A stretch of 64,000 nucleotides of DNA from an uncultured Ruegeria sp. (GTDB lineage Bacteria > Pseudomonadota > Alphaproteobacteria > Rhodobacterales > Rhodobacteraceae): positions 248,001 to 312,000 of the forward strand of contig NZ_CANMFF010000001.1 in the NCBI RefSeq assembly GCF_947497005.1, given 5' to 3'. Below, piece by piece: positions 44,495-52,933 of this stretch (position 1 is the stretch's first letter; every line of letters begins with the position of its first letter). The position numbers and the translations under genes are program-made. The notes below the pieces were generated by a model. It saw nothing but the letters and a program-made list of their open reading frames with translations, was not told the DNA's origin and did no database searches.

Positions 44495-46066
44495 TTAAGA
44501 TTTCTGGAACATGGCAAGCATGCGCCGGGTTACGAGGAAGCCGCCGAAGATGTTGATCCCGGCCATGAAGACGGACAGCGCTGCCAGCAGAATGACAAGG
44601 AACGACCCCGATCCTATCTGCATCACTGCCCCGACGATGATAATGGACGAGATCGCGTTGGTGATCGCCATCAGCGGCGTGTGCAGCGAATGCGAGACGT
44701 TCCAGATCACCTGGAAGCCCACGAAAATCGCCAGCACAAAGACGATGAAGTGCTGCATGAAGCTCGCCGGAGCGACCAGCCCCACCAGCAGCATCAACGC
44801 ACCGCCAATACCCAGCAGGGTGAACTGCTGCTTGGTCTGCGCCTTGAAGGCCGCGATCTCCTGCGCCTTCTTCTCTTCCGGGGTCAGTTCCTTGACCTCT
44901 GGCTTCTTCTGTGCCGCGATTGCCTGTACCTTGGGCGGTGGCGGCGGGAAAGTGATCTCACCCTCATGAGTCACGGTTGAGCCACGGATTACGTCGTCTT
45001 CCATGTCGTGATTGATCTGACCGTCCTTCTCGGGCGTCAGGTCGGTCATCATGTGACGGATGTTGGTGGCGTACAAAGAAGAGGATTGCGATGCCATCCG
45101 GCTGGGGAAGTCGGTATAGCCGATGATGGTCACGCCATTCGGGGTCACAACCTTCTCATCCGGCACGGTACCTTCGACGTTGCCGCCACGTTCCGCCGCA
45201 AGGTCAATAATGACCGAGCCCGGCTTCATCGCCTTGACCATATCCTCCAGCCACAGCTTGGGGGCCGGGCGGTTAGGGATCAGGGCCGTCGTGATGACAA
45301 TGTCCATCTCGGGGGCCAGTTCGCGGAACTTGGCCAGCTGCGCATTGCGGAACTCCTCGGACTGGACCGAAGCGTAACCACCGGTGGACGCGCCGTCCTG
45401 CTGTTCTTCTTCGAAGTCCAGATAGACAAACTCGGCCCCCATCGATTCGACCTGCTCGGCCACTTCGGGACGCACGTCGAACGCATAGGTGATCGCGCCA
45501 AGCGAGGTCGAGGTCCCGATTGCCGCCAGACCTGCCACACCAGCGCCCACGATCAGCACCTTGGCGGGCGGCACCTTACCGGCAGCCGTCACCTGCCCGG
45601 TGAAGAAGCGGCCAAAATTGTTGCCCGCTTCGATCACCGCACGGTAGCCGGCGATGTTGGCCATCGACGACAGCGCGTCCATCTTCTGAGCGCGCGAAAT
45701 TCGCGGCACCATTTCCATGGCGATCACGTTTGCGCCCTTGGATTTGGCCAGCTCCATCCCTTCGTCGTTACCCGCAGGATTGAAGAAGGAAATCAGCGTC
45801 TTGCCTTTGGTCAGGCGCTTCATCTCGGTTTCGGTCGGGATACGAACCTTGGCCACGATATCCGCGGTTTTCCACAGCGAAGCAGCGGTCTTGACCACTT
45901 CAACGCCTACGGCCTCGTAAGTCGCATCCGAAAAACCGGCAGCGGCACCCGCACCCTTTTCGATCAGGCACTCGTAGCCCAGCTTCTGCAATTGAACGGC
46001 CGAATCTGGTGTCATCGCGACCCGGTTCTCACCGTCCAGTATTTCCTTTGGCGTGCCTATTTTCAC
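44495..46066 (-). CDS. pntA: NAD(P) transhydrogenase subunit alpha
   Basis: NAD(H)-binding subunit, 523 aa, with the alpha1 domain fused to the alpha2 membrane part as in E. coli PntA. Visible are [24 protein letters not shown], the alanine-dehydrogenase-like core ([23 protein letters not shown] with the NAD-binding glycines, [21 protein letters not shown]), a Pro/Lys-rich linker ([17 protein letters not shown]), and C-terminal helices. Many alphaproteobacteria split this gene in two, so the fusion is a useful marker here. The start codon is GTG with GGGGGA six bases before. The linker at about 370-400 is unusually Pro-rich. Confidence 0.95.
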   Translation of the reverse strand: MKIGTPKEILDGENRVAMTPDSAVQLQKLGYECLIEKGAGAAAGFSDATYEAVGVEVVKTAASLWKTADIVAKVRIPTETEMKRLTKGKTLISFFNPAGNDEGMELAKSKGANVIAMEMVPRISRAQKMDALSSMANIAGYRAVIEAGNNFGRFFTGQVTAAGKVPPAKVLIVGAGVAGLAAIGTSTSLGAITYAFDVRPEVAEQVESMGAEFVYLDFEEEQQDGASTGGYASVQSEEFRNAQLAKFRELAPEMDIVITTALIPNRPAPKLWLEDMVKAMKPGSVIIDLAAERGGNVEGTVPDEKVVTPNGVTIIGYTDFPSRMASQSSSLYATNIRHMMTDLTPEKDGQINHDMEDDVIRGSTVTHEGEITFPPPPPKVQAIAAQKKPEVKELTPEEKKAQEIAAFKAQTKQQFTLLGIGGALMLLVGLVAPASFMQHFIVFVLAIFVGFQVIWNVSHSLHTPLMAITNAISSIIIVGAVMQIGSGSFLVILLAALSVFMAGINIFGGFLVTRRMLAMFQKS

Positions 46067-46112
46067 TGGCAGTCCCCCTAATTCTTACTCTGTCTGAGCG
46101 GGTGATCGGTAT

Positions 46113-46157
46113 TCTTTGTTAAGCAAAGATGTAACTTGCGCAACATTATTTCGCAAG
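46113..46157. promoter_or_regulatory. Two small inverted repeats upstream of pntAB
   Basis: TCTTTG-N5-CAAAGA (46113-46129) and CTTGCG-N11-CGCAAG (46135-46157) lie 47 to 91 bases upstream of pntA. Either may be an operator for the pnt operon; the second is long-spaced and could also be a hairpin. No binding factor is suggested by neighbours. Confidence 0.35.
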
Positions 46158-46195
46158 CGCAGCATTTTTTAGGTGGTTTCATTGCGGACACCACC

Positions 46196-46645
46196 CTAGA
46201 TCCAACGCCGCGTCTTTCGTTCGTAGCGGGCGAAATCCGCGCGGAACGTTCGTCTAAGACGGTCTTCTTCAGGCAGGATGAACCGGCGTTCCAACACCCA
46301 GACGAAAAGCGGCACCAGGACCAGGGACAATACCGCATCGAACCGTAGAACCAGACCCGCAAGAATCAAGACATCACCTGCGTAAATCGGATTTCGGCTG
46401 CGCTTGTAGACGCCCGATTGTACCATGGACGTCGGAGTCTCGTGCGGAACGACAGTTGTCTTGTGGCGGCGGAATTCAATAACGGCCAGAATTGCCATCA
46501 AGATACCGCCCCCGATCAACACGCCGCTCAGAAGATCGGTAAAGCCCCCCTCCAGGGACAGGCCAAGATCAAAATACCGGGCTTGTATCCATGCCAACAC
46601 GGCGAAGGCAATCAGCCAGACCGGCGGCACATCTATCCAACGCAT
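46196..46645 (-). CDS. Isoprenylcysteine/phospholipid-methyltransferase-like membrane protein
   Basis: A 149-aa membrane protein with four hydrophobic segments and the C-terminal signature of the ICMT/PEMT family: VQSGVYKRSRNPIYAGDVLIL followed by ERRFILPEEDRLRRTFRADFARYERKTRRWI, with the SAM-related 'SRNPIYAG' and 'EEDRLRRTF..F..Y' patterns. The family methylates lipids or isoprenylated cysteine; bacterial members are mostly uncharacterised. It is divergently oriented from kynU and has its stop 130 bases before the pntA start. Confidence 0.88.
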   Translation of the reverse strand: MRWIDVPPVWLIAFAVLAWIQARYFDLGLSLEGGFTDLLSGVLIGGGILMAILAVIEFRRHKTTVVPHETPTSMVQSGVYKRSRNPIYAGDVLILAGLVLRFDAVLSLVLVPLFVWVLERRFILPEEDRLRRTFRADFARYERKTRRWI

Positions 46646-46707
46646 GAAAAGCCCTCATTGAGTGACGACAATATCCGGTACATGTCGCTTCTGTGCGATG
46701 TCCTACC

Positions 46708-46732
46708 GCTTTTGCGCCAAAATGGCAAAAGC
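46708..46732. promoter_or_regulatory. Inverted repeat in the kynU upstream region
   Basis: GCTTTTGC-N9-GCAAAAGC is a perfect 8-bp inverted repeat with an inner GCC/GGC pair. It lies 87 bases before the kynU start, where an Lrp/AsnC-type regulator of tryptophan degradation could bind; no such gene is nearby, so the link is a guess. Confidence 0.4.
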
Positions 46733-46818
46733 CCAGTATGTCGCATCGATAGACAGACATGTTTGGATCGGTTACCTCAAAAGCAATCCGGGAAAATTAC
46801 ACAATATTGCGAGCCTTC

Positions 46819-48012
46819 ATGACCGATTTTTCAGCGACCAAAGCCATGTTCGAATTGCCCGAGGGTGTCATCTATCTGGATGGTAACTCTCTGGGGCCGT
46901 TGCCTAATACGGCTAGCGCACGGGTGCAGGGGATGTTGACCGATGAATGGGGGCAGATGCTGATCACCGGCTGGAACAAGGCCGGATGGATGGGCTTGCC
47001 TGCCGGGCTTGGTGATCGGATCGGTCGCCTGATCGGCGCGGAAACAGGCAGCGTGGTAACCGGCGACACCTTGTCGATCAAGGTCTATCAGGCCGTAGCC
47101 TCGGCCCTTGAGTTGAATCCGGGCCGCAAGGTTGTGCTGTCGGACAATGGAAACTTCCCTTCGGATCTGTACATTGCCGATGGGCTGTTGCGGTCGCTCG
47201 GGGATGACTACGAGTTGCGGGTCGTTGATCCTGAAGACGTGGCTGGCGCCATCACCGAAGAAGTGGCTGTTCTGATGCTGACCGAGGTGGATTACCGCTC
47301 TGGCCGGATGCACAACATGAAGGCGCTGACTGAACTGGCACATACCAAAGGTGTGGTGACGGTCTGGGATCTGGCACATTCCGCTGGCGCAATCCCAGTG
47401 GATCTGGCCGGGTGCAACGCCGATTTCGCGGTTGGATGTACTTATAAATATCTTAACGGAGGTCCCGGCGCACCGGCCTTCATCTACGTGGCACCCCGGC
47501 TGGCCGCAAACGTGCGCCCGGCCCTGTCCGGCTGGCTGGGGCACGAAGCGCCCTTTGCCTTCGATCTGGATTACCGCCCCGGCAGCGGCATTGAGCGGAT
47601 GCGGGTGGGAACCCCGCCCATCATCCAGATGACGGCGCTGTCGGCTGCAATGGATATCTGGGATATGGCGAATATGGCCGACGTCCGGGCCAAATCGATT
47701 GAACTGACTGAGCTCTTTATAGAACGCGTCGAAGCATCCTGCCCGGATCTGCGACTGGCCAGCCCCCGCAATCCAGAGCTGCGCGGAAGCCAGATATCAT
47801 TCCGCTTCAAGGAAGGTTACGCCGCGATGCAAGCCTTGATCGCGCACGGCGTGGTCGGAGATTTTCGTGCGCCGGACATAATGCGGTTCGGTTTTACGCC
47901 TTTGTACATTGATGAAGGCGATGTCGAGCGCGCGGTCGAGATCATCACCGAGATCATGCAGAACCGCTTGTGGGACGCGCCCGAATACAAAGTCCGTCAG
48001 CGGGTTACCTGA
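46819..48012 (+). CDS. kynU: Kynureninase
   Basis: PLP enzyme that splits kynurenine into anthranilate and alanine. The 397-aa protein starts MTDFSATKAMFELPEGVIYL; a 20-residue longer frame exists. Visible are YLDGNSLGPLP, ADGLLRSLG, the Asp-His segment VWDLAHSAGAIPVDL, and the Schiff-base Lys210 in GCTYKYLNGGPGAPAFIYV. GNGL-like motifs end with RVGTPPIIQM. It stands alone, without kynA or kynB beside it, and convergent with a TetR gene whose 3' end it overlaps by 8 bases. The preceding sequence has no clear Shine-Dalgarno motif. Confidence 0.95.
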   Translation: MTDFSATKAMFELPEGVIYLDGNSLGPLPNTASARVQGMLTDEWGQMLITGWNKAGWMGLPAGLGDRIGRLIGAETGSVVTGDTLSIKVYQAVASALELNPGRKVVLSDNGNFPSDLYIADGLLRSLGDDYELRVVDPEDVAGAITEEVAVLMLTEVDYRSGRMHNMKALTELAHTKGVVTVWDLAHSAGAIPVDLAGCNADFAVGCTYKYLNGGPGAPAFIYVAPRLAANVRPALSGWLGHEAPFAFDLDYRPGSGIERMRVGTPPIIQMTALSAAMDIWDMANMADVRAKSIELTELFIERVEASCPDLRLASPRNPELRGSQISFRFKEGYAAMQALIAHGVVGDFRAPDIMRFGFTPLYIDEGDVERAVEIITEIMQNRLWDAPEYKVRQRVT

Positions 48013-48583
48013 CCTCAAGCCCAGAGCCGAAAAGGGCCGCAACTTGTGCGACCTGCTGTTCATAGACCTCGGCACCGGCGCCGATCAGCTTCAGCCCTTT
48101 GAGCGTGGCGGTGATCGTCCGTCCGGTCTCTGCCGCGTCGGCCAGCAGGCGAACCCGGCCTGCCTTTTCCTGTTGCGTTAGCCAGTCCGCATAGATCCCC
48201 GCCAATTTGGCCTCTCCCGCCGCGATGTTTTCAGAAGACAAGGACTTGGTGTTGTCCAACATCTCAAGCCCGTGGGGAGAGGCCAGAATTCTCGCCATCC
48301 CCTCAGTCTGCGCCTGAATCGCACGGGTCAAAACCTCGGGCACCGATCCTTGCGTCGCCAATGCCTCGGCCACGGCAACGCTTTTTTCGGCATAGTACAA
48401 CTCGGTCAGCTTGCTGACGATCGCCTCTTTGTTCTTATAGTGCAAATAGACCGCTGGCCGGGACATCCCCGCGCCGCGCGCGATATCGTCCATCGAGGTC
48501 TTTCGGTATCCATAAGTCGAAAAGGCCTGAAACGCCGAATCCAGGATCGCCTTTAACCGTGAATCGTCACTTGTATCTTTCAT
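48005..48583 (-). CDS. TetR-family regulator of the divergent oxidoreductase operon
   Basis: A 192-aa repressor starting MKDTSDDSRLKAILDSAFQA. The N-terminal helix-turn-helix is visible in YGYRKTSMDDIARGAGMSRPAVYLHYKNKEAIVSKL. A longer frame upstream exists, but the chosen Met fits the TetR start position. The C-terminal ligand domain is typical in length. The gene is divergent from the molybdenum hydroxylase operon and the 99-base gap between them contains a set of TGACA/TGTCA repeats, so it probably represses that operon and itself. Its inducer is unknown. Confidence 0.92.
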   Translation of the reverse strand: MKDTSDDSRLKAILDSAFQAFSTYGYRKTSMDDIARGAGMSRPAVYLHYKNKEAIVSKLTELYYAEKSVAVAEALATQGSVPEVLTRAIQAQTEGMARILASPHGLEMLDNTKSLSSENIAAGEAKLAGIYADWLTQQEKAGRVRLLADAAETGRTITATLKGLKLIGAGAEVYEQQVAQVAALFGSGLEVR

Positions 48584-48593
48584 ACTCGAAGCA

Positions 48594-48652
48594 CTGACAC
48601 TTTTTGTACATTTTGTCAATTGACACCCTGACACTTTAAACCCATTATGTCA
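48594..48652. promoter_or_regulatory. TetR operator array and promoter of the iorA-like operon
   Basis: Five TGACA/TGTCA half-sites occur within about 60 bases, including the perfect 12-bp palindrome TGTCAATTGACA (48614-48625). A -35 TTGACA (48620-48625) inside that palindrome and a CATTAT -10 (48643-48648) with a 17-base spacer form a promoter for the rightward operon, so a repressor would cover it directly. Confidence 0.65.
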
Positions 48653-48682
48653 GGACATAGCCACAGCAACGAGAGGTGCGCC

Positions 48683-49147
48683 ATGGCGACGGCCCTGAAG
48701 ATCAATGGAAAGCAACATCAGGTGGATCTGCCTGAAGACGTCCCCCTTCTCTGGGTTCTGCGAGATGAGGTTGGCCTGACAGGCACCAAATTCGGCTGCG
48801 GCGTGGCAGCTTGTGGCGCTTGCACCGTCCATATCGACGGCGAGGCCGTGCGTTCGTGCCAGGTATCGCTGTCGGATGTCTGGGGTGACGTGACCACAAT
48901 CGAAGGCATTGGCACACCAGACGCATTGGCAACCATCCAACAGGCCTGGGTCGATCATCAGGTGGCGCAATGCGGATATTGCCAGTCCGGCCAGATCATG
49001 CAGGCCGCTGCTCTGCTGGCAGAAAACCCGGCTCCTACGGACGCAGATATTGATGAAGCGATGCAGGGCAACCTCTGCCGCTGTGGCACCTACCCCCGCA
49101 TCCGCGCTGCAATCCACGACGCGGCATCCAAGCTGAAGGAGGCGTAA
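48683..49147 (+). CDS. [2Fe-2S] subunit of a molybdenum hydroxylase (IorA-like)
   Basis: A 154-aa small subunit of the xanthine dehydrogenase family, starting [16 protein letters not shown] with GAGAGG upstream. Eight Cys bind two [2Fe-2S] clusters: the plant-type [23 protein letters not shown], and the C-terminal [15 protein letters not shown]...[15 protein letters not shown]. It pairs with the large subunit 3 bases downstream. The two-gene form without an FAD subunit resembles isoquinoline 1-oxidoreductase (IorAB) and aldehyde oxidoreductases. Electrons probably go to a cytochrome partner not in this window. Substrate not predictable. Confidence 0.93.
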   Translation: MATALKINGKQHQVDLPEDVPLLWVLRDEVGLTGTKFGCGVAACGACTVHIDGEAVRSCQVSLSDVWGDVTTIEGIGTPDALATIQQAWVDHQVAQCGYCQSGQIMQAAALLAENPAPTDADIDEAMQGNLCRCGTYPRIRAAIHDAASKLKEA

Positions 49148-49150
49148 TCG

Positions 49151-51391
49151 ATGGCATCCGTTGGTAAAATCCTCCGCCGTACATTCCTGATCGGCTCTGC
49201 CGCTATTGTCGGTGGCGTGGCCTTTGGCGGCTATTACGTCACCCGCCCCGCAGCCAACCCCCTGAAACCTGGCGAGGGCGAGGCAGCGCTGAACCCGTTC
49301 GTACTGATCGACCAAAACGGCGTCACCCTGTTCGCACCCCGCGCCGAGATGGGTCAGGGCGTGAAAACCACATGGGCCGCGCTGATCGCCGAAGAACTGG
49401 ATGTAGATCTGGATCAAATCACCGTTTTGCACGGCCCGGCGGCGCAAGCCTATTACAACACCGCCATGATGGGGGAAGGCCTGCCGAACAAAGGCTATGA
49501 CATTTCGAATTTCCAACACAATCTGGGACAGGCTCTGGGCGTGATCGGCAAGGTCGTCAGCCTGCAGGTCACTGGCGGCTCGACCTCAATGAAGGACGGG
49601 TTTGAACGAATGCGCGAGGCAGGTGCCTCGGCCCGTGAGACGCTGAAGCAGGCCGCCGCAGACCGATTGGGGGTGGATCGCGATCAGTTGCAGACAACCT
49701 CGGGTCATGTGATCGCGCCGAATGGCGACAAGATCGCCTATACCGATCTGGCTGAAGATGTGGCCAAACTGGAGCCAATCGAAGCCCCCCTGCGCGACCC
49801 CTCCGAATGGCGCTATCTGGGCCAAACTCAGCCGCGCCTGGACATGGTTGGCAAGGTCACCGGAACGGCGGAATTCGCAATAGACGTGCGCCTGCCTGGG
49901 ATGAAATTCGCGAGCGCCCGGATGAACCCGAAATTGGGCGGTGCGATGAACGGCTTTGACGACAGCCACGTGAAATCCATGCCCGGGGTCGAGAAAATCG
50001 TCGATCTGGGCAATGGTGTGGCGGTTATTGCCACCAATACATGGCTGGCCAATCAGGCGGTTGAGGCCATCAACGTGGATTGGGGCGATGCGCCCTACCC
50101 TCCCGAAACCGACGCGATCTTTGCCAAAATCGCCGAGGCGTTCGAGGACAAACCAAACTCGACCATGCGTGATGACGGCAATGTCAGCACATTACCCGAG
50201 GGGGCGAGCGAGATTTCGGCGGAATATACTGTACCTTATCTGGCCCATGCCACGATGGAGCCGATGACCGCAGCGGCGCTGTATTCCGGCAACAAGCTGG
50301 AATTCTGGGGCGGCAATCAGGCCCCGACATTCATGCAGACCAAGATTGCCAGCGCCGCAAATTTGGATTCTGATGCCGTCGAGGTTCACACCACCTATCT
50401 TGGCGGTGGCTTTGGCCGCCGCGGTGAGTTCGACTTTGGTGTCATCGCCACAAAAATCGCGATGGCCATGCCGAACACGCCGGTCCTGACCACATGGAGC
50501 CGCGAAGAGGACATGCGCCACGATTTCTACCGGCCCGGCGCGATCGCCCGGATGCGCGGTGCGATCAAAGATGGTCAGGCAGTTCTGATCGACGGGCAGG
50601 TCGCCTCGCAATCCTGCACCCATCAGGCTGTTTCGCGTATAACCGGATTTGCCGGCGGTGGACCTGACAAAGTGCTGGTGGAAGGCATCTTCAATCAACC
50701 CTATGCGGTTCCAAATTATCGCATCAGCGGCCACATCGCCGATCTGGATATTCCTGTCGGGTTTTGGCGCTCGGTCGGTAACAGTCATAACGGGTTCTTC
50801 CATGAAACTTTCATGGATGAGTTGGCGCATGCCGCAGGCCGCGATCCCCTGGAATTCCGGCTGGAGCTGATGAAGGGCGAACACGCCCCCTCGGCGGGAT
50901 GTCTGGAAGCCGTGAAGGAGATGTCAGGCTGGACCGGTCAGACACCTGACGGCGTGGGGCGCGGCGTGGCCTTCACCTATAGCTTCGGCACCCCTGTGGC
51001 TCAGGTCATCGAAGTGGTGGATGAGGATGGCAGCATCCGCATCAACAAAGCCTGGATTGCCTGCGACATGGGGCTGGCGCTGGATCCGGACAACGTCAAG
51101 GCGCAGATGTTCGGTGGCATGATGTACGGCCTGTCCGCAGCGTGTTTCGGCGAGATCACCTTTGCCGAGGGCGAAGTCGAGCAATTCAACTTCCCCGATT
51201 ATGACTCGGTTCGGATGCACACCGCACCCCAAGTCGAGGTACGCGTTCTGGAAACCAACCGCCATATGGGCGGCGCGGGTGAGCCCGGCACGCCTCCGTC
51301 GATGCCTGCACTCGGCAACGCGCTGTTCGACCTGACCGGAAAGCGCGCACGCTCCCTACCGCTGATCAATCAGTTCGACCTTCTGATCTGA
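49151..51391 (+). CDS. Molybdopterin-binding subunit of a periplasmic molybdenum hydroxylase (IorB-like)
   Basis: A 746-aa large subunit of the xanthine dehydrogenase family. The N-terminus MASVGKILRRTFLIGSAAIV carries a twin-arginine motif (RRTFL) and a hydrophobic stretch, as in IorB, so the folded pair is likely exported by Tat. Cofactor-site segments include MGQGVKTTWAALIAEELDVD, STSMKDGFERMREAGASARE, TYLGGGFGRRGEFDFGVIA and GGAGEPGTPPSMPALGNAL with the terminal catalytic Glu. Requires MoaA-made cofactor. Related enzymes oxidise N-heterocycles or aldehydes. The associated TetR gene suggests an inducible, substrate-driven system. Confidence 0.92.
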   Translation: MASVGKILRRTFLIGSAAIVGGVAFGGYYVTRPAANPLKPGEGEAALNPFVLIDQNGVTLFAPRAEMGQGVKTTWAALIAEELDVDLDQITVLHGPAAQAYYNTAMMGEGLPNKGYDISNFQHNLGQALGVIGKVVSLQVTGGSTSMKDGFERMREAGASARETLKQAAADRLGVDRDQLQTTSGHVIAPNGDKIAYTDLAEDVAKLEPIEAPLRDPSEWRYLGQTQPRLDMVGKVTGTAEFAIDVRLPGMKFASARMNPKLGGAMNGFDDSHVKSMPGVEKIVDLGNGVAVIATNTWLANQAVEAINVDWGDAPYPPETDAIFAKIAEAFEDKPNSTMRDDGNVSTLPEGASEISAEYTVPYLAHATMEPMTAAALYSGNKLEFWGGNQAPTFMQTKIASAANLDSDAVEVHTTYLGGGFGRRGEFDFGVIATKIAMAMPNTPVLTTWSREEDMRHDFYRPGAIARMRGAIKDGQAVLIDGQVASQSCTHQAVSRITGFAGGGPDKVLVEGIFNQPYAVPNYRISGHIADLDIPVGFWRSVGNSHNGFFHETFMDELAHAAGRDPLEFRLELMKGEHAPSAGCLEAVKEMSGWTGQTPDGVGRGVAFTYSFGTPVAQVIEVVDEDGSIRINKAWIACDMGLALDPDNVKAQMFGGMMYGLSAACFGEITFAEGEVEQFNFPDYDSVRMHTAPQVEVRVLETNRHMGGAGEPGTPPSMPALGNALFDLTGKRARSLPLINQFDLLI

Positions 51392-51439
51392 TCGCATAGC
51401 ACCGGCCTGATCTTCCTCCTCATCGGGCCGGTTCATATT

Positions 51440-52219
51440 TCAGGCTGTTTTTTGAATGGTTTGATAAACGGTTCCAGCCGCCCATCCACGCACCGCTTCG
51501 CCGAACGCCTCGAACAACGGGCGTGAAACCGGATCATTGATCGCGTCCCATTCCGGGTGCCATTGAACTGACAGGGTAAAGCCGGGCGCATCTTTGATAA
51601 AGATTGCTTCGGGCGTCCCATCCGGTGCGTGGCCGTCAATGACAACGCGCTGACCAATCGATTTGATGCCTTGGCCGTGCAGCGTATTGGTCATTACCTC
51701 GGTTGCGCCGAACAGCTGCTGGAACACGCCACCGTCTTCCAGTGTCACCACATGACGCAAAGCAAATTTTTCTTCCAGTGTTCCATCCGGCGGCATCCGG
51801 TGGTTCAACCGACCTGGCAAATCGCGAATCTCAGGGTAGAGCGTGCCGCCCATGGCCACGTTAACCTCCTGAAACCCCCGACAGATACCCAGAAAGGGCT
51901 GCCCCCTGTCAACGCAAGCGCGCACAAGTGGTAAGGTGATGGCATCCCGCGCGCGGTCGAATTCGCCATGTGCGTCGGTCTCGGTTTCGCCGTATTCTTC
52001 CGGATGCACATTGGGGCGACCACCGGTCAGCAGGAAACCATCGCAGACGTCCAGCAACTCATCGACCGAAACATAGCGCGGATCGGCGGGTATAAGCAGG
52101 GGCAGACATCCTGACACATTGGCCACGGCGTCCGAGTTCATCGTCCCACCTGCGTGCGTGGGGTATTGATCGTTCATGAGATACGAGTTGCCGATGATGC
52201 CGACGACTGGCCGAGACAT
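51440..52219 (-). CDS. puuD: Gamma-glutamyl-gamma-aminobutyrate hydrolase-type class I amidotransferase (PuuD-like)
   Basis: A 259-aa peptidase C26 enzyme. Visible are VGIIGNSYLMNDQYPTHAGG, DGFLLTGGRPNVHPEEYG, the nucleophile Cys113 in FLGICRGFQEVNVAMGGTLY, and the catalytic His-Glu in SVQWHPEWDAIND. Of the known members, PuuD hydrolyses gamma-glutamyl-GABA in putrescine breakdown. The start ATG ending at 52219 has AAGGAA upstream; an extended frame in the leader is not coding-like. The 218-base leader contains two hairpins and inverted repeats. No other puu genes are seen, so the symbol is by family only. Confidence 0.85.
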   Translation of the reverse strand: MSRPVVGIIGNSYLMNDQYPTHAGGTMNSDAVANVSGCLPLLIPADPRYVSVDELLDVCDGFLLTGGRPNVHPEEYGETETDAHGEFDRARDAITLPLVRACVDRGQPFLGICRGFQEVNVAMGGTLYPEIRDLPGRLNHRMPPDGTLEEKFALRHVVTLEDGGVFQQLFGATEVMTNTLHGQGIKSIGQRVVIDGHAPDGTPEAIFIKDAPGFTLSVQWHPEWDAINDPVSRPLFEAFGEAVRGWAAGTVYQTIQKTA

Positions 52220-52280
52220 TCCGCATTCCTTGTTGTTGTTTTGACTGACAAGGAAGCTAGCGGCAGCATTATTAACGTGC

Positions 52281-52318
52281 AAGAAAACACGCCCTGCGTG
52301 AAAGCGCAGGGACGTGTT
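52281..52318 (-). terminator. Strong hairpin with T-tail in the puuD leader
   Basis: A stem of 6 plus 7 bp with one bulged base (AACACG and CCCTGCG on one arm; CGCAGGG and CGTGTT on the other) and a 6-base loop is followed on the minus strand by TTTTCTT. It lies about 62 bases upstream of puuD and 120 bases after the GlcG-like gene, so it may end that transcript or attenuate puuD. Confidence 0.65.
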
Positions 52319-52336
52319 CAGGTGCGCACGATGTGT

Positions 52337-52408
52337 TCCAAAATACCCTGTATTTTTGGAAAAGTTTCCTGACATTTTGGTAAAGACAGGGACATTTTCC
52401 TATTCATG
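52337..52408. promoter_or_regulatory. Inverted repeats upstream of the puuD leader
   Basis: A hairpin-forming repeat TCCAAAATAC/GTATTTTTGGA (52337-52360) and a pair CATTTTGG ... CCAAAATG (about 52373 to 52418) lie close together. They resemble operator half-sites of the form CCAAAAT in both orientations and could bind an XRE- or other HTH-type regulator of puuD. No regulator gene is adjacent. Confidence 0.4.
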
Positions 52409-52437
52409 CCAAAATGGGAACTTATTTTCCGCTCGCA

Positions 52438-52863
52438 CTAAATCTCACCGATAAGGCCCGCTGCCTCAATTCCCGCCAATGCCGCCACCGCGTCATTGTC
52501 AGATGTGTCGCCCGTAACCCCAACGGCACCGATCACGGCCCCCTTGCGATCGCGCAGCAGAACACCACCCGGAACCGGCACCACCTGACCGCCATAGACG
52601 CCATTCACAGAGGCCATGAAATAGGCCTGTGCTTCGGCGCGCTTCATCTGCGCGGTGCCCGCCATGCCCAGCATGACCGAGCCATAGGCCTTGCCCTGCG
52701 CAATACCGAAACGACCCGGTGCAGCACCATCCTCGCGTTCAAACGCAATCACATGTCCGCCGGCGTCCAAGACCACAACCGAAAGTGGCTTCAACTCCAT
52801 CTCGTGGCCTTTTTCCAGGGTCTTGCGGATGACGGTGCGGGCTTTGCGTAGGGAAATTGACAT
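52438..52863 (-). CDS. GlcG/HbpS-family heme-binding-like protein
   Basis: A 141-aa single-domain protein. Visible are PLSVVVLDAGGHVIAFERED, GIAQGKAYGSVMLGM, and the C-terminal PGGVLLRDRKGAVIGAVGVTGDTSDNDAVAALAGI, all typical of GlcG/HbpS (DUF336) proteins. In many bacteria glcG lies in the glycolate operon near glcB, as here, where malate synthase G is 70 bases upstream on the same strand; some relatives bind heme or corrinoid. Its precise role is unknown. It is separated from glcB by a terminator hairpin, so only some transcripts may continue into it. Confidence 0.88.
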   Translation of the reverse strand: MSISLRKARTVIRKTLEKGHEMELKPLSVVVLDAGGHVIAFEREDGAAPGRFGIAQGKAYGSVMLGMAGTAQMKRAEAQAYFMASVNGVYGGQVVPVPGGVLLRDRKGAVIGAVGVTGDTSDNDAVAALAGIEAAGLIGEI

Positions 52864-52892
52864 ATGAAGATCCTCTAGTCGGATTGGAGTTC

Positions 52893-52922
52893 AAAAAGCC
52901 CGCGGGCCATTGGCCTGCGGGC
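52893..52922 (-). terminator. Rho-independent terminator after glcB
   Basis: An 11-bp near-perfect stem (GCCCGCGGGCC, loop ATT, GGCCTGCGGGC) is followed on the minus strand by TTTTTG. It sits between glcB and the GlcG-like gene and should reduce read-through. Confidence 0.85.
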
Positions 52923-52933
52923 GTCGTAAGCAG

